Below, one piece after another: positions 1 through 6,885 of a stretch of DNA of 19,521 bases. The translations under genes and the position numbers were made by a program. Source of the stretch: Candidatus Segatella intestinihominis (GTDB taxonomy: Bacteria > Bacteroidota > Bacteroidia > Bacteroidales > Bacteroidaceae); contig URLG01000050.1 of the NCBI GenBank assembly GCA_900548535.1, forward strand, positions 1 to 19,521, given 5' to 3'. Numbering within the stretch: position 1 is the first letter of the stretch; every line of letters starts with the position of its first letter. The notes under the pieces were generated by a model, which was not told where the DNA came from, did no database searches, and worked only from the letters and a program-made list of their open reading frames with translations.

Positions 1-50
1 TCAAGTTTATGCTTTATTAACGAGAAGTTTTCTATAGGGGTGCTGAGTAG

Positions 51-356
51 TTACACCTTTCTTGCTACATCGTAATAGAGGTTAAAATAGGCGCATTCAC
101 CTTTGCTGATGTTGGGCAATTAGGTGGTTACGTTGTGGCTTGCAACCACATCTTACGCAAAGACCGGCGAGACAACCCAACTATCGGGTTGCTTATTTGC
201 AAGGAAAAAGACCGCATACAAGCACAATATGCCCTTGAGTCAAGCAGTCAGCCAATTGCCATCTCAGAATATGACTTGGAAAAATTCTACCCAGAGAAAT
301 TGGAAGGCACAATGCCTACGATAGAAGAGATTGAGGCCAAACTGAGCAAAAAATAA
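51..356 (+). pseudogene. 3' remnant of YhcG/DUF1016 PD-(D/E)XK nuclease gene
   Basis: An open frame runs from 51 to the TAA at 354-356 and is closed upstream by an in-frame TAG at 48-50. It encodes about 101 residues that match the C-terminal half of the YhcG/DUF1016 nuclease family: an IEVK segment (the ExK part of the PD-(D/E)XK site), then GQLGGYVVACNH, NPTIGLLICK, and SQPIAISEY followed by LPTIEEIE-like residues (MPTIEEIEAKLSKK). Full-length members are about 330-380 residues and have an N-terminal DUF1016_N domain, which is absent here. The frame has no good start, and no alternative frame in 1-50 continues the family. I read it as a decayed gene rather than a functional short protein. 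A shorter start at ATG 135 would give 73 residues without the catalytic ExK. The genes may encode restriction-like or accessory nucleases in the family; no partner is visible in the window. Confidence 0.7.
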
Positions 357-361
357 ATGAG

Positions 362-422
362 AAAGACATCTGGCTGTACGTTTACAGTCGTGTAAACGTA
401 CAGCCAGATGTCTTTTTATCTG
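362..422. terminator. Bidirectional terminator, perfect 25-bp stem
   Basis: Arms 362-386 and 391-415 are exact reverse complements of 25 nt with a 4-nt loop (gtcg). The stem is flanked by A-rich sequence on the left and T-rich sequence on the right. It lies directly between the stop of the YhcG remnant (+) and the stop of rsmD (-, 416-418), so it can serve both convergent genes. The stem is much longer than the usual 7-12 bp of intrinsic terminators. Confidence 0.8.
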
Positions 423-946
423 AATATCGAGAAGTTGACGCTGCCGTAACTTCTGTGTTCCAGGAATCTTGGATGGTCGGAGAAATCGTAGTTCTTGCCA
501 TGCTCGAATACGAAGATGCCGTCTTCATTGAGCATATCGCCATTCAGCACTAGGTCTGGAATCTCGGGCAACTTCTCCAGTGCGTATGGAGGGTCGGCAA
601 AGATGAAATCGTATTTCTGCTTGTTGCTCTTCAAGAAGCGGAATACATCGCCACGGATCAAGAGGTCTTTGTCTTCACCAAGTTTCTTGAAGCATTGGCG
701 GATAAAGTTGGCGTGGTCGCGGTCGGCTTCCACACTTACCACTCGGCTACAGCCTCTTGATACCAACTCTAGGGAGATGCTGCCTGTGCCTGCAAAGAGG
801 TCGAGGGCAGTGGCATCCTCAAAGTCGATGTAACCTTGCAATACGTTAAAGATGTTCTCTTTAGCAAAATCTGTAGTTGGACGCGCCTTGAAAGTTCGAG
901 GTATATCGAAATGGCGTCCCTTATATAGTCCTGTTATGATTCTCAT
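416..946 (-). CDS. rsmD: 16S rRNA (guanine(966)-N2)-methyltransferase RsmD
   Basis: This is a cytoplasmic SAM-dependent methyltransferase that modifies G966 of 16S rRNA during 30S assembly. The 176-residue length is normal for the family. It starts with the typical MRIITGLYKGR, followed by RPTTDFAKENIFN. SAM-binding motif I is DLFAGTGS at residues 49-56, an acidic residue follows in VEAD (about 72-75), and the catalytic DPPY motif is at 118-121. The start at 944-946 fits the family N-terminus. It is the last gene of a minus-strand run behind the DUF3822 gene. The gap to that gene is filled by a composite 7-bp repeat element, so the two genes are separated by about 145 nt, unlike the tight packing upstream. 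Transcription stops at the 25-bp hairpin that begins at its stop codon. Confidence 0.92.
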   Translation of the reverse strand: MRIITGLYKGRHFDIPRTFKARPTTDFAKENIFNVLQGYIDFEDATALDLFAGTGSISLELVSRGCSRVVSVEADRDHANFIRQCFKKLGEDKDLLIRGDVFRFLKSNKQKYDFIFADPPYALEKLPEIPDLVLNGDMLNEDGIFVFEHGKNYDFSDHPRFLEHRSYGSVNFSIFR

Positions 947-950
947 ATTT

Positions 951-1097
951 TTACTTTGAACTTATTATTTTGAACTTTGAGCTTTGAACTTTATGATTAG
1001 CTATGCTGTTGAATTGACTTTCTCTTCGGCCGCCGAACGCTGTTTCTTCACTCTTCACTCTTCCTTCTTCACTTTCTTCACTCTTCGTTCTTCACTT
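951..1097 (-). repeat. Composite heptamer-repeat element, copy 1
   Basis: Read on the minus strand, the element has GTGAAGA-type heptamers (about 1045-1097), a unique core of 54 nt (991-1044) and AAGTTCA/AAGCTCA-type heptamers (about 951-990). The core contains the hairpin ttcggc-g-gccgaa. By my alignment the core matches 48 of 54 positions of the core at 3405-3458 inside the helicase gene. The element fills the gap between the DUF3822 gene and rsmD, and its first units supply the TGA stop of the DUF3822 gene (1092-1094). It runs in the direction of transcription. Confidence 0.8.
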
Positions 1098-1925
1098 ACT
1101 CAAGTACAGTGCCAGCAAGTCGAATGGCATGCCCTTGATCTCGGTGATGGGGGCACGGTTGAACTCGGCGGCTGGATTCAAGAGAAAGGTCTTCTTGATG
1201 TAGAGCTTGGTGTTGTAGAGAAACCAGTCCTTGTCTGGCACATCTCCCGATACGTGAAGCTCGTCTTGCATCTGGTTGAATCCTATCTGCTTCCATACGT
1301 AGAGAATAAAGTAGAGTGCATCCTTGGCATGTTCGGCATTGAAGGAATTGAAGAACTTAAAACGGTTCTTGTCAAAGCTGAAAACATCAAGTTTCTTGTC
1401 ATGGAAGTAAACATAGAGCTTGCGATGGATGCCCGTGAAACTGCGTTGGTGCAGATAGTGCCACATCGGCTGCATGATAGGGGTGAAGCGGATGTCTTGG
1501 AAGTTATCTTCCACCACCATCTTCAGGTCCTTGTTTACAGGGAATACTGCTACTGCATTGAGGGCGGGTTGCACACGATAGAGGATGGCATCTGCACTAT
1601 GCCCCGAGAAAGCATGCTGGTAGAGCACATCTAGATCTTCCTCATGAAATTCTTCTATGGGCACAAGCAGGATAGGGGAGTCTATGTAGAGGCGCACCTT
1701 GGTGTAGCCACGCTGCAAGAGTGGGCTCTCCTTGAATGCCTGACGCAGATTGGCTGCTATCGATACACCGCTCTTCACGGTGTAAGGCTCATATATCACT
1801 TGATGCTCGGCTTCGCGGTCTACTACCGAAAAGCTGAGTGTGTTTCTGCTCACACGGATGGTGAGGCGGGCTTGTTGTATGTTCTTACCAGTTTGCTGCA
1901 TTGTTATTATCTGTTGTGATGTCAC
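1092..1925 (-). CDS. DUF3822 family protein
   Basis: This 277-residue protein matches the DUF3822 family, found almost only in Bacteroidetes and of unproven function. Recognisable parts are an N-terminal strand region RLSI-like (QARLTIRVSRNTLSFSV), a central IDSPILLVPIEEF and YRVQPALNAVAVFPVN segment, and a C-terminal IKKTFLLNPAAEFNRAP..KGMPFDLLALYL segment. No signal peptide or membrane segment is seen, so it is probably cytoplasmic. The start is uncertain. ATG at 1925 overlaps the preceding gene by 41 nt, while the second ATG at 1901 overlaps it by 17 nt. Either way, translation is probably coupled to the upstream membrane-protein gene. Its stop codon is formed by the first heptamer of the repeat element 951-1097. 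Sharing a run with rsmD suggests co-expression, not necessarily a joint function. Confidence 0.8.
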   Translation of the reverse strand: MTSQQIITMQQTGKNIQQARLTIRVSRNTLSFSVVDREAEHQVIYEPYTVKSGVSIAANLRQAFKESPLLQRGYTKVRLYIDSPILLVPIEEFHEEDLDVLYQHAFSGHSADAILYRVQPALNAVAVFPVNKDLKMVVEDNFQDIRFTPIMQPMWHYLHQRSFTGIHRKLYVYFHDKKLDVFSFDKNRFKFFNSFNAEHAKDALYFILYVWKQIGFNQMQDELHVSGDVPDKDWFLYNTKLYIKKTFLLNPAAEFNRAPITEIKGMPFDLLALYLSK

Positions 1926-2373
1926 CTATTTTGAGTCCGGGATATTCGCCTGCATAGTTGGCTTTGTCGGTTACTTCCTGTATGGATTCCTCATCCAGTC
2001 CGTCGAGATAATCGCCATATTCCGCGCCACATTCCATCAGGGGAATCTGCTTACCGCTCTTGCCCACGATGGTGGTTGCGGCAAGGGAGAACTTCTTGCC
2101 GTCGCTATAAGGGATGTACTGGGCATCAGCCTTCAGATACTTGCCCTTGACGAGGGTGTTGAAGTCACCTGTGTATGTTCCATGCTTGGCTTTGTATCGT
2201 TCCTCGGCATCCCTTATTTGCATCAGTTTCTCCTTCACCTCAGTCTCTCGGCTAGCCCTCTGCTTGTCGAAGCGGATGGGTTGGCTAATGCTGAGGATGC
2301 AAAGCAGCATCATGACGATGACGCAGGCTCCCAAGACGATATTATTGTTTATTTTCCTTAATTTCATACTCAT
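1885..2373 (-). CDS. Single-pass membrane protein, pseudopilin-like layout
   Basis: I do not recognise a named family for this 162-residue protein. Residues 1-10 are short and basic, residues 11-30 form one hydrophobic membrane segment, and then a charged helix follows (RASRETEVKEKLMQIRDAEERYKAKHGTYTGDF). This layout, a short N-terminus, one membrane helix and a long amphipathic helix with 'YKAKHGTYTGDF', resembles type II secretion or type IV pilin-like subunits. It lacks a clear prepilin peptidase site (no G before FxxxE), so that resemblance is only structural. The rest is likely periplasmic. It is the first gene of the run with DUF3822 and rsmD, and its 3' end overlaps the next start. A -7 box (TATCTTTG on the minus strand, 2403-2410) lies about 30 nt before the ATG. 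Confidence 0.7.
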   Translation of the reverse strand: MSMKLRKINNNIVLGACVIVMMLLCILSISQPIRFDKQRASRETEVKEKLMQIRDAEERYKAKHGTYTGDFNTLVKGKYLKADAQYIPYSDGKKFSLAATTIVGKSGKQIPLMECGAEYGDYLDGLDEESIQEVTDKANYAGEYPGLKIGDITTDNNNAANW

Positions 2374-2388
2374 TTCAAAAAGTATTAT

Positions 2389-2410
2389 TACTTTTGTAAG
2401 TGCAAAGATA
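2389..2410. promoter_or_regulatory. Divergent -7 boxes
   Basis: The plus-strand box TACTTTTG at 2389-2396 and the minus-strand box TATCTTTG (read from 2410 to 2403) both fit the Bacteroidetes -7 consensus TAnnTTTG. They face the helicase gene and the membrane-protein/DUF3822/rsmD run. They sit only 6 nt apart, so the two transcription units probably share a control region. Good -33 TTTG boxes are not evident for either. Confidence 0.45.
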
Positions 2411-2427
2411 AATAATTTTTTTGAATT

Positions 2428-4002
2428 ATGATAATAGATGAGCTAAAATATAAGATATTACAACAATTTGGCTACTCGCCGACGCCCGAACAGGCTCATG
2501 CGCTTGATGTGTTTGCGCAGTTTATGACCGATCCCAATCCGCATTCGGTCATGATATTGCGAGGTAGTGCAGGTACGGGTAAGACCTCGCTCTCGGGTGC
2601 CATCGTTCGCACGCTCAAGGCTATCCGTCAGAAGGTGATGCTCTTGGCTCCTACGGGTAGGGCGGCTAAGGTTTTTTCGCTGAGTAGTGGGGTACCTGCC
2701 TATACCATCCATCGTCGCATCTATCGCGAAAAAGCGTTTGCGGGGGTGGATGGACAGTTCAATCTCAATGACAATCTCTATACCGATACCCTTTTTATGG
2801 TGGATGAGGCTTCGATGATTGCCAATATGGGATTGGGCGGTACCACATTTGGCAGTGGCTGCTTACTCGATGACCTGATCCAGTTTGTGTATCAGGGACA
2901 TAACGACCGTCTCCTCCTTATCGGTGATAAGGCTCAGTTGCCACCTATCGGCGAGGAGGAATCGCCTGCTCTCCATGCTGCCGTATTGGAGGGATATGGA
3001 CTGAAGGTATATGAGTGTGATCTGAACGAGGTGTTGCGACAGAGTCAGCAGTCGGGCATCCTCTATAATGCCACGATGATCAGGCAGATGATAACTCACG
3101 ATGACATCACCCAATTGCCCAAGATTCATTTCTCTGGCTTCTCGGACATCAAGGAAATGCCTGGATCGGAACTCATCGAGGCTCTTGCCTATAGCTATCA
3201 TCGTGTGGGCTTGGACGATACCATTGTGGTGACTCGTAGCAACAAGCGAGCCAACATCTTCAACCAGGGCATCCGCAACATGGTGCTGGACCGTGAAGAG
3301 GAACTCTCCCAAGGCGACATCCTCATGATTGTGAAGAACAATTATTACTGGATGGAAGAGGAGAGGAAGAAAGTAAGTGAAGAACGAAGAGTGAAGAGTG
3401 AAGAAACAGCGTTCGGCGGCCGAAGGGAAAGCCAATTTAATTGCTTAGCTAATCATAAAGTTCCAAGTTCAAAGTTCCAAGTTCAAAGTAAAGAAGTTCA
3501 AAGTAATGAGATTCCTTCTTTCTTGGCAAATGGCGATAGGGCGAAGGTGTTGAGAGTGCGCCGTCGAATTGACCTCTATGGATTCCACTTTGCCACGCTC
3601 CTCTTGCAATTCCCTGATTATGACAATTATGAACTGGAGGCTACGGTGCTGCTCGATACCCTGACCAGTGAGGCTCCGGCCTTGACCCATGAGCAACAGG
3701 AAATGCTCTTCCATCAGGTGGAGGAAGATTATCAGGATATTTCGCTCAAGGCGGATAGGATGAAGGCGATCAGAAATGACAAATTCTATAATGCCCTACA
3801 GGTAAAGTTTGCATACGCCGTAACCTGTCACAAGGCACAGGGTGGACAGTGGGCTCATGTTTATGTGGACCAAGGATATATGACCGATGATATGCTCACC
3901 CCCGATTACATCCACTGGCTCTATACAGCCTTTACTCGTGCCACGGAGATGCTCTATCTGGTGAACTGGCCGAAGACGCAAAATGCCGATTCGCCCCAGT
4001 AG
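2428..4002 (+). CDS. RecD/Dda-like superfamily 1 DNA helicase
   Basis: This is a 524-residue ATP-dependent DNA helicase of superfamily 1B, close to RecD2/Dda-type stand-alone helicases, presumably acting in DNA repair or replication restart. Motifs in order are Walker A GSAGTGKTS (46-54), motif Ia LLAPTGRAAKV (72-82), Walker B MVDEASM (124-130), motif III GDKAQLPPI (166-174), motif IV-like VVTRSNKRAN (267-276), and the UvrD_C_2 motifs TCHKAQGGQW (466-475) and YTAFTRATEMLYLV (499-512). There are no RecB or RecC partners nearby. Residues about 315-360 (VSEERRVKSEETAFGGRRES and onward to VQSKEVQSNE) are the translation of a composite heptamer-repeat element. The expected sequence would run directly from NNYYWME to FLANGD, which is a conserved junction in this family. 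The insertion keeps the frame and all motifs are intact, so the protein may still work. Confidence 0.88.
   Translation: MIIDELKYKILQQFGYSPTPEQAHALDVFAQFMTDPNPHSVMILRGSAGTGKTSLSGAIVRTLKAIRQKVMLLAPTGRAAKVFSLSSGVPAYTIHRRIYREKAFAGVDGQFNLNDNLYTDTLFMVDEASMIANMGLGGTTFGSGCLLDDLIQFVYQGHNDRLLLIGDKAQLPPIGEEESPALHAAVLEGYGLKVYECDLNEVLRQSQQSGILYNATMIRQMITHDDITQLPKIHFSGFSDIKEMPGSELIEALAYSYHRVGLDDTIVVTRSNKRANIFNQGIRNMVLDREEELSQGDILMIVKNNYYWMEEERKKVSEERRVKSEETAFGGRRESQFNCLANHKVPSSKFQVQSKEVQSNEIPSFLANGDRAKVLRVRRRIDLYGFHFATLLLQFPDYDNYELEATVLLDTLTSEAPALTHEQQEMLFHQVEEDYQDISLKADRMKAIRNDKFYNALQVKFAYAVTCHKAQGGQWAHVYVDQGYMTDDMLTPDYIHWLYTAFTRATEMLYLVNWPKTQNADSPQ
3371..3507 (+). repeat. Composite heptamer-repeat element, copy 2, inside the helicase gene
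   Basis: Four 7-bp units of GTGAAGA type lie at 3377-3404, a core at 3405-3458, and 7-bp units AAGTTCC/AAGTTCA at 3458-3507, some diverged to AAGTAAA and AAGTAAT. The core matches 48 of 54 positions with copy 1 (991-1044, other strand), including the hairpin ttcggc-g-gccgaa. The order of parts relative to transcription is the same as in copy 1. It is entirely inside the helicase frame and adds about 46 codons without a stop. Confidence 0.85.
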
Positions 4003-4057
4003 AAATGTTGCATATCCCATTTATATTGGTTCATAAATACAAATATACAACAGAAAG

Positions 4058-4089
4058 TTTGATAGTTTGGGAAAAAAGTAGTAAATTTG
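4058..4089 (+). promoter_or_regulatory. Promoter of gmd-fcl
   Basis: A TTTG at 4058-4061 lies 20 nt before TAAATTTG at 4082-4089. Both boxes match the Bacteroidetes -33/-7 consensus exactly. Transcription would begin near 4096, giving a leader of roughly 27 nt before the gmd ATG at 4123. Confidence 0.7.
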
Positions 4090-4122
4090 CAACCTGAATA
4101 TTCAAATTTATACATATAATAA

Positions 4123-5235
4123 ATGGAAAATAGAAAAGTAGCTTTAATTACAGGTATCACAGGTCAAGATGGTTCTTACTTGGCAGAGTTGTTGTTGAGT
4201 AAGGGGTATGATGTTCACGGCACTATCCGTCGTTCATCCACCGACTATCGTGAGCGCATCGCTCACCTGGAGGGTACCCCAAACTTCCACCTTCATTATG
4301 CTGACCTTGGTGACTCTATGAGTATCATCCAGGTGATGAACAAGGTGAAACCAACTGAGGTGTACAACCTTGCAGCACAGAGCCATGTACAGGTAAGTTT
4401 CGACTCTCCTGAGTTTACAGCCGATGTAGATGCCACAGGTGTGCTTCGCATCTTGGAGGCCATCCGTCAGTGTGGCTTGGAGAAGACCTGCCGTATGTAT
4501 CAGGCTTCTACCTCTGAGCTTTATGGCAAGGTAGAGGAGGTCCCTCAGAACGAGAATACCCCATTCCACCCATACAGTCCATACGCTGTAGCTAAGCAGT
4601 ATGGCTTCTGGATTGTGAGGGAGTATCGTGAGGCTTACAATATGTTCTGCTGCTCTGGCATCCTCTTCAATCATGAGAGTGAGCGCCGTGGCGAGACATT
4701 CGTTACTCGTAAGATTACCCTCGCTGCCGCTCGCATCAAGCAGGGCAAGCAGGATAAGCTCTATCTCGGTAACTTGGATTCTCTCCGCGACTGGGGTTAT
4801 GCCAAGGACTATGTAGAGTGTATGTGGCTCATTCTCCAGGCTGAGAAGCCAGAGGACTTTGTTATCGCCACAGGTGTACAGCATAGCGTACGTGAATTTG
4901 CCCAGTTGGCATTCCACCATGTAGGCATCGAGCTGAAGTGGGAAGGAAAGGATGAGAACGAGAAGGGTATCTGCGTAGAGGGGCCTGAGGAGTTGATCGG
5001 CAAGACTCTCGTTGAGGTATCTCCAGACTTCTATCGTCCTACCGACGTGGTTAACCTCTGGGGCGATCCTACCAAAGCTAAGGCTAAGCTCGGCTGGAAT
5101 CCAAACACTACTACCTTCGAGGAGCTGGTTAAGATCATGGTAGAGAGCGATATGGCTAAGGTAGCTGCTGAGGATGCAGGTCAGAGAGTGCGCTGCAACT
5201 TGGCTGAGTACTTGGAGAAAGGTATCGTTAAGTAA
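4123..5235 (+). CDS. gmd: GDP-mannose 4,6-dehydratase
   Basis: It converts GDP-D-mannose to GDP-4-keto-6-deoxy-D-mannose in the cytoplasm, the first step toward GDP-L-fucose for glycans and capsule. The 370-residue length is typical. The NADP-binding GITGQDGS is at residues 11-18, with RRSS (37-40) as the cofactor-phosphate region. The short-chain dehydrogenase catalytic set is visible as T130 and E132 in ASTSELYGK and Y154/K158 in YSPYAVAK. The substrate-binding NHESERRGETFVTRKI segment is at 183-198. It is followed after 42 nt by fcl, which uses its product, so the two form an operon. The gap contains a short 7-bp repeat tract rather than unique leader sequence. Confidence 0.97.
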   Translation: MENRKVALITGITGQDGSYLAELLLSKGYDVHGTIRRSSTDYRERIAHLEGTPNFHLHYADLGDSMSIIQVMNKVKPTEVYNLAAQSHVQVSFDSPEFTADVDATGVLRILEAIRQCGLEKTCRMYQASTSELYGKVEEVPQNENTPFHPYSPYAVAKQYGFWIVREYREAYNMFCCSGILFNHESERRGETFVTRKITLAAARIKQGKQDKLYLGNLDSLRDWGYAKDYVECMWLILQAEKPEDFVIATGVQHSVREFAQLAFHHVGIELKWEGKDENEKGICVEGPEELIGKTLVEVSPDFYRPTDVVNLWGDPTKAKAKLGWNPNTTTFEELVKIMVESDMAKVAAEDAGQRVRCNLAEYLEKGIVK

Positions 5236-5238
5236 GTT

Positions 5239-5266
5239 AGTTTATAGTTAACAGTTGATAGTTTAT
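5239..5266 (+). repeat. Heptamer tract between gmd and fcl
   Basis: Four contiguous 7-bp units occur here: AGTTTAT, AGTTAAC, AGTTGAT and AGTTTAT. The tract starts 3 nt after the gmd stop and fills most of the 42-nt gap before fcl. Unlike the elements at 951-1097 and 3371-3507 it has no unique core. Confidence 0.75.
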
Positions 5267-5277
5267 AGCAATAATCA

Positions 5278-6486
5278 ATGTTATCAAAAGATAGTAAGAT
5301 TTATATAGCAGGACACCACGGTCTCGTGGGTTCTGCTATTTGGAATAACCTCAAGAAGAGAGGCTATCATAATCTGGTGGGTCGTTCTCACAAAGAACTC
5401 GACTTGACCGACCAGTATGCAGTGCAGAAGTTCTTTGACGAGGAGCAGCCTGATGCTGTGGTCTTGGCAGCTGCCTTCGTGGGCGGTATCATGGCCAACA
5501 GCCTCTATCGTGCCGACTTCATTATGCAGAACATGAAGATGCAGTGCAATGTCATCAGCAATGCCTACTCTCATGGCGTAAAAAAGCTCCTCTTCCTCGG
5601 CTCTACTTGCATCTATCCTAAGGATGCACCTCAGCCAATGAAGGAGGATGTCTTGCTGACTTCGCCGCTGGAGTATACCAACGAGGAGTATGCCATCGCC
5701 AAGATAGCCGGACTGAAGATGTGTGAGAGCTACAACCTGCAGTATGGTACCAACTATATTGCAGTGATGCCAACCAACCTCTATGGTCCTAACGACAACT
5801 TCCACTTGGAGAATAGCCACGTGATGCCAGCGATGATGCGTAAGATTTATCTTGCCAAGCTCATCCACGATGGTGACTGGCATAGTATTGAGGTGGACAT
5901 GAACAAGCGTCCTATCAACCCTACTGATAAGCTGCGTGCCATCATCGGCGAGGGTAATGTGGATGGCAACAACGACCATGAGCGCATCTTGAAGGCTCTG
6001 GAGTTCTATGGCATCTATGATAATAAGGTGGTGCTCTGGGGTACAGGTAAGCCTCTCCGTGAGTTCCTATGGAGCGAGGATATGGCTGATGCCAGTGTGC
6101 ATGTACTCTTGAACGTAGACTTCAAGGATATCATCGGTATCGAGAAGTACAGCTCTGTATTCTATGGAGCCAAGGTTGATGGAGCCGTAGACCGCAACAA
6201 TTCTGAGGGTCGTGGCGGTGCCATCCCATCACTGGGTGAGATTCGCAACTGCCATATCAATGTAGGTACCGGCAAGGAACTTACCATCCGTGAGCTTTCA
6301 GAGTTGGTAGTAAAGGCAGTAGGCTTTGAGGGCACTGTAGAGTTTGATGCCAGCAAGCCTGATGGTACTCCTCGTAAGCTTATCGATGTAGAGAAGCTTC
6401 ACAGCCTTGGCTGGACCCACAAGGTCGAGATTGAGGATGGAGTGCAGAAACTCTTCGAGTGGTATCAAGATAGCTTGAAAGACTAA
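5278..6486 (+). CDS. fcl: GDP-L-fucose synthase
   Basis: It epimerises and reduces the Gmd product to GDP-L-fucose using NADPH in the cytoplasm. The nucleotide-binding GHHGLVGS is at residues 12-19. The active-site residues known from E. coli GMER (Ser107, Cys109, Tyr136, Lys140, His179) appear here shifted by two: S109 and C111 in GSTCIYP, Y138 and K142 in EYAIAK, and H181 in NSHVMP. At 402 residues it is about 80 longer than the E. coli enzyme. The extra material lies after residue 200 (MNKRPINPTDKLRAIIGEG) and around 288-325 (KYSSVFYGAKVDGAVD and onward), as in other Bacteroidetes homologues by my recollection. The ATG at 5278 gives the family N-terminus. A strong terminator follows. Confidence 0.96.
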   Translation: MLSKDSKIYIAGHHGLVGSAIWNNLKKRGYHNLVGRSHKELDLTDQYAVQKFFDEEQPDAVVLAAAFVGGIMANSLYRADFIMQNMKMQCNVISNAYSHGVKKLLFLGSTCIYPKDAPQPMKEDVLLTSPLEYTNEEYAIAKIAGLKMCESYNLQYGTNYIAVMPTNLYGPNDNFHLENSHVMPAMMRKIYLAKLIHDGDWHSIEVDMNKRPINPTDKLRAIIGEGNVDGNNDHERILKALEFYGIYDNKVVLWGTGKPLREFLWSEDMADASVHVLLNVDFKDIIGIEKYSSVFYGAKVDGAVDRNNSEGRGGAIPSLGEIRNCHINVGTGKELTIRELSELVVKAVGFEGTVEFDASKPDGTPRKLIDVEKLHSLGWTHKVEIEDGVQKLFEWYQDSLKD

Positions 6487-6520
6487 TATATCATCGGAAT
6501 TTATATTATCATCGGAATTT

Positions 6521-6562
6521 AATCGGAATTAAAACGGATTCCTTTTAGATTCCGATTTTTTT
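6521..6562 (+). terminator. Terminator of gmd-fcl
   Basis: Arms 6521-6529 and 6549-6557 (aatcggaat/attccgatt) pair, and the stem extends inward through taaaa/tttta (6530-6534 with 6543-6547) past one bulged base. A run of seven T follows at 6556-6562. The left arm belongs to a short direct repeat: atcggaatt also occurs near 6493 and 6511. Confidence 0.8.
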
Positions 6563-6642
6563 ATGTTTGTGATTCATGATTTCTTTCTTCCGTATATTCT
6601 GTGAAGTCCGATGAAAGTATAAGTTCCGAAGATGCTAAAAGC

Positions 6643-6679
6643 AAAAAAGTCTAACTCTCTTTCGAAAGTCAGACCTTTT
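6643..6679 (-). terminator. Terminator of tRNA-Tyr
   Basis: On the minus strand, aaaggtct (near 6672-6679) pairs with agactttt (6645-6652, one G-T pair), enclosing an inner palindrome ctttcgaaag at 6659-6668. A run of six T follows on the minus strand (6648-6643). It lies about 27 nt beyond the tRNA 3' end. Confidence 0.6.
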
Positions 6680-6705
6680 ATATTTTTGAGTTATTTTGGG
6701 AAAAG

Positions 6706-6787
6706 TGGGTAGTGATGGATTCGAACCACCGAAGGCATAGCCAGCAGATTTACAGTCTGCCCCATTTGGCCACTCTGGTAACTACCC
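6706..6787 (-). tRNA. tRNA-Tyr (GTA)
   Basis: The minus strand folds as a class II tRNA of 82 nt including the discriminator base. The acceptor stem GGGTAGT (6787-6781) pairs with ACTACCC (6713-6707), with discriminator A at 6706. The anticodon GTA is at 6753-6751 in the loop CTGTAAA, followed by a long variable arm and a T-loop with GGTTCGAATCC. CCA is not encoded, which is common in Bacteroidetes. Confidence 0.97.
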
Positions 6788-6814
6788 AAACGCTTTATGT
6801 CTCAAAAGCGAGTG

Positions 6815-6846
6815 CAAAGGTAACACTTTTATTTTATATTACCAAA
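6815..6846 (-). promoter_or_regulatory. Promoter of tRNA-Tyr
   Basis: On the minus strand, TTTG (6846-6843) lies exactly 20 nt before TACCTTTG (6822-6815). Both match the Bacteroidetes consensus. The expected start near 6808 leaves a short leader before the mature 5' end at 6787. Confidence 0.75.
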
Positions 6847-6885
6847 TTTTTTCCTCACTTTTTTCACTTTTCCTTCAAAAAACTG

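Noticed and set aside
124..324. 66-residue frame overlapping the YhcG remnant
   Set aside because: It is out of frame with the recognisable DUF1016 residues and shows no motif.
984..2361. Long plus-strand frames opposite the DUF3822 and membrane-protein genes
   Set aside because: They are antisense shadows; the minus-strand frames match a known family or have a coherent membrane-protein layout.
4003..4057. Terminator directly after the helicase gene
   Set aside because: No stem with a T run is visible between the helicase stop and the gmd promoter; read-through into gmd is possible.
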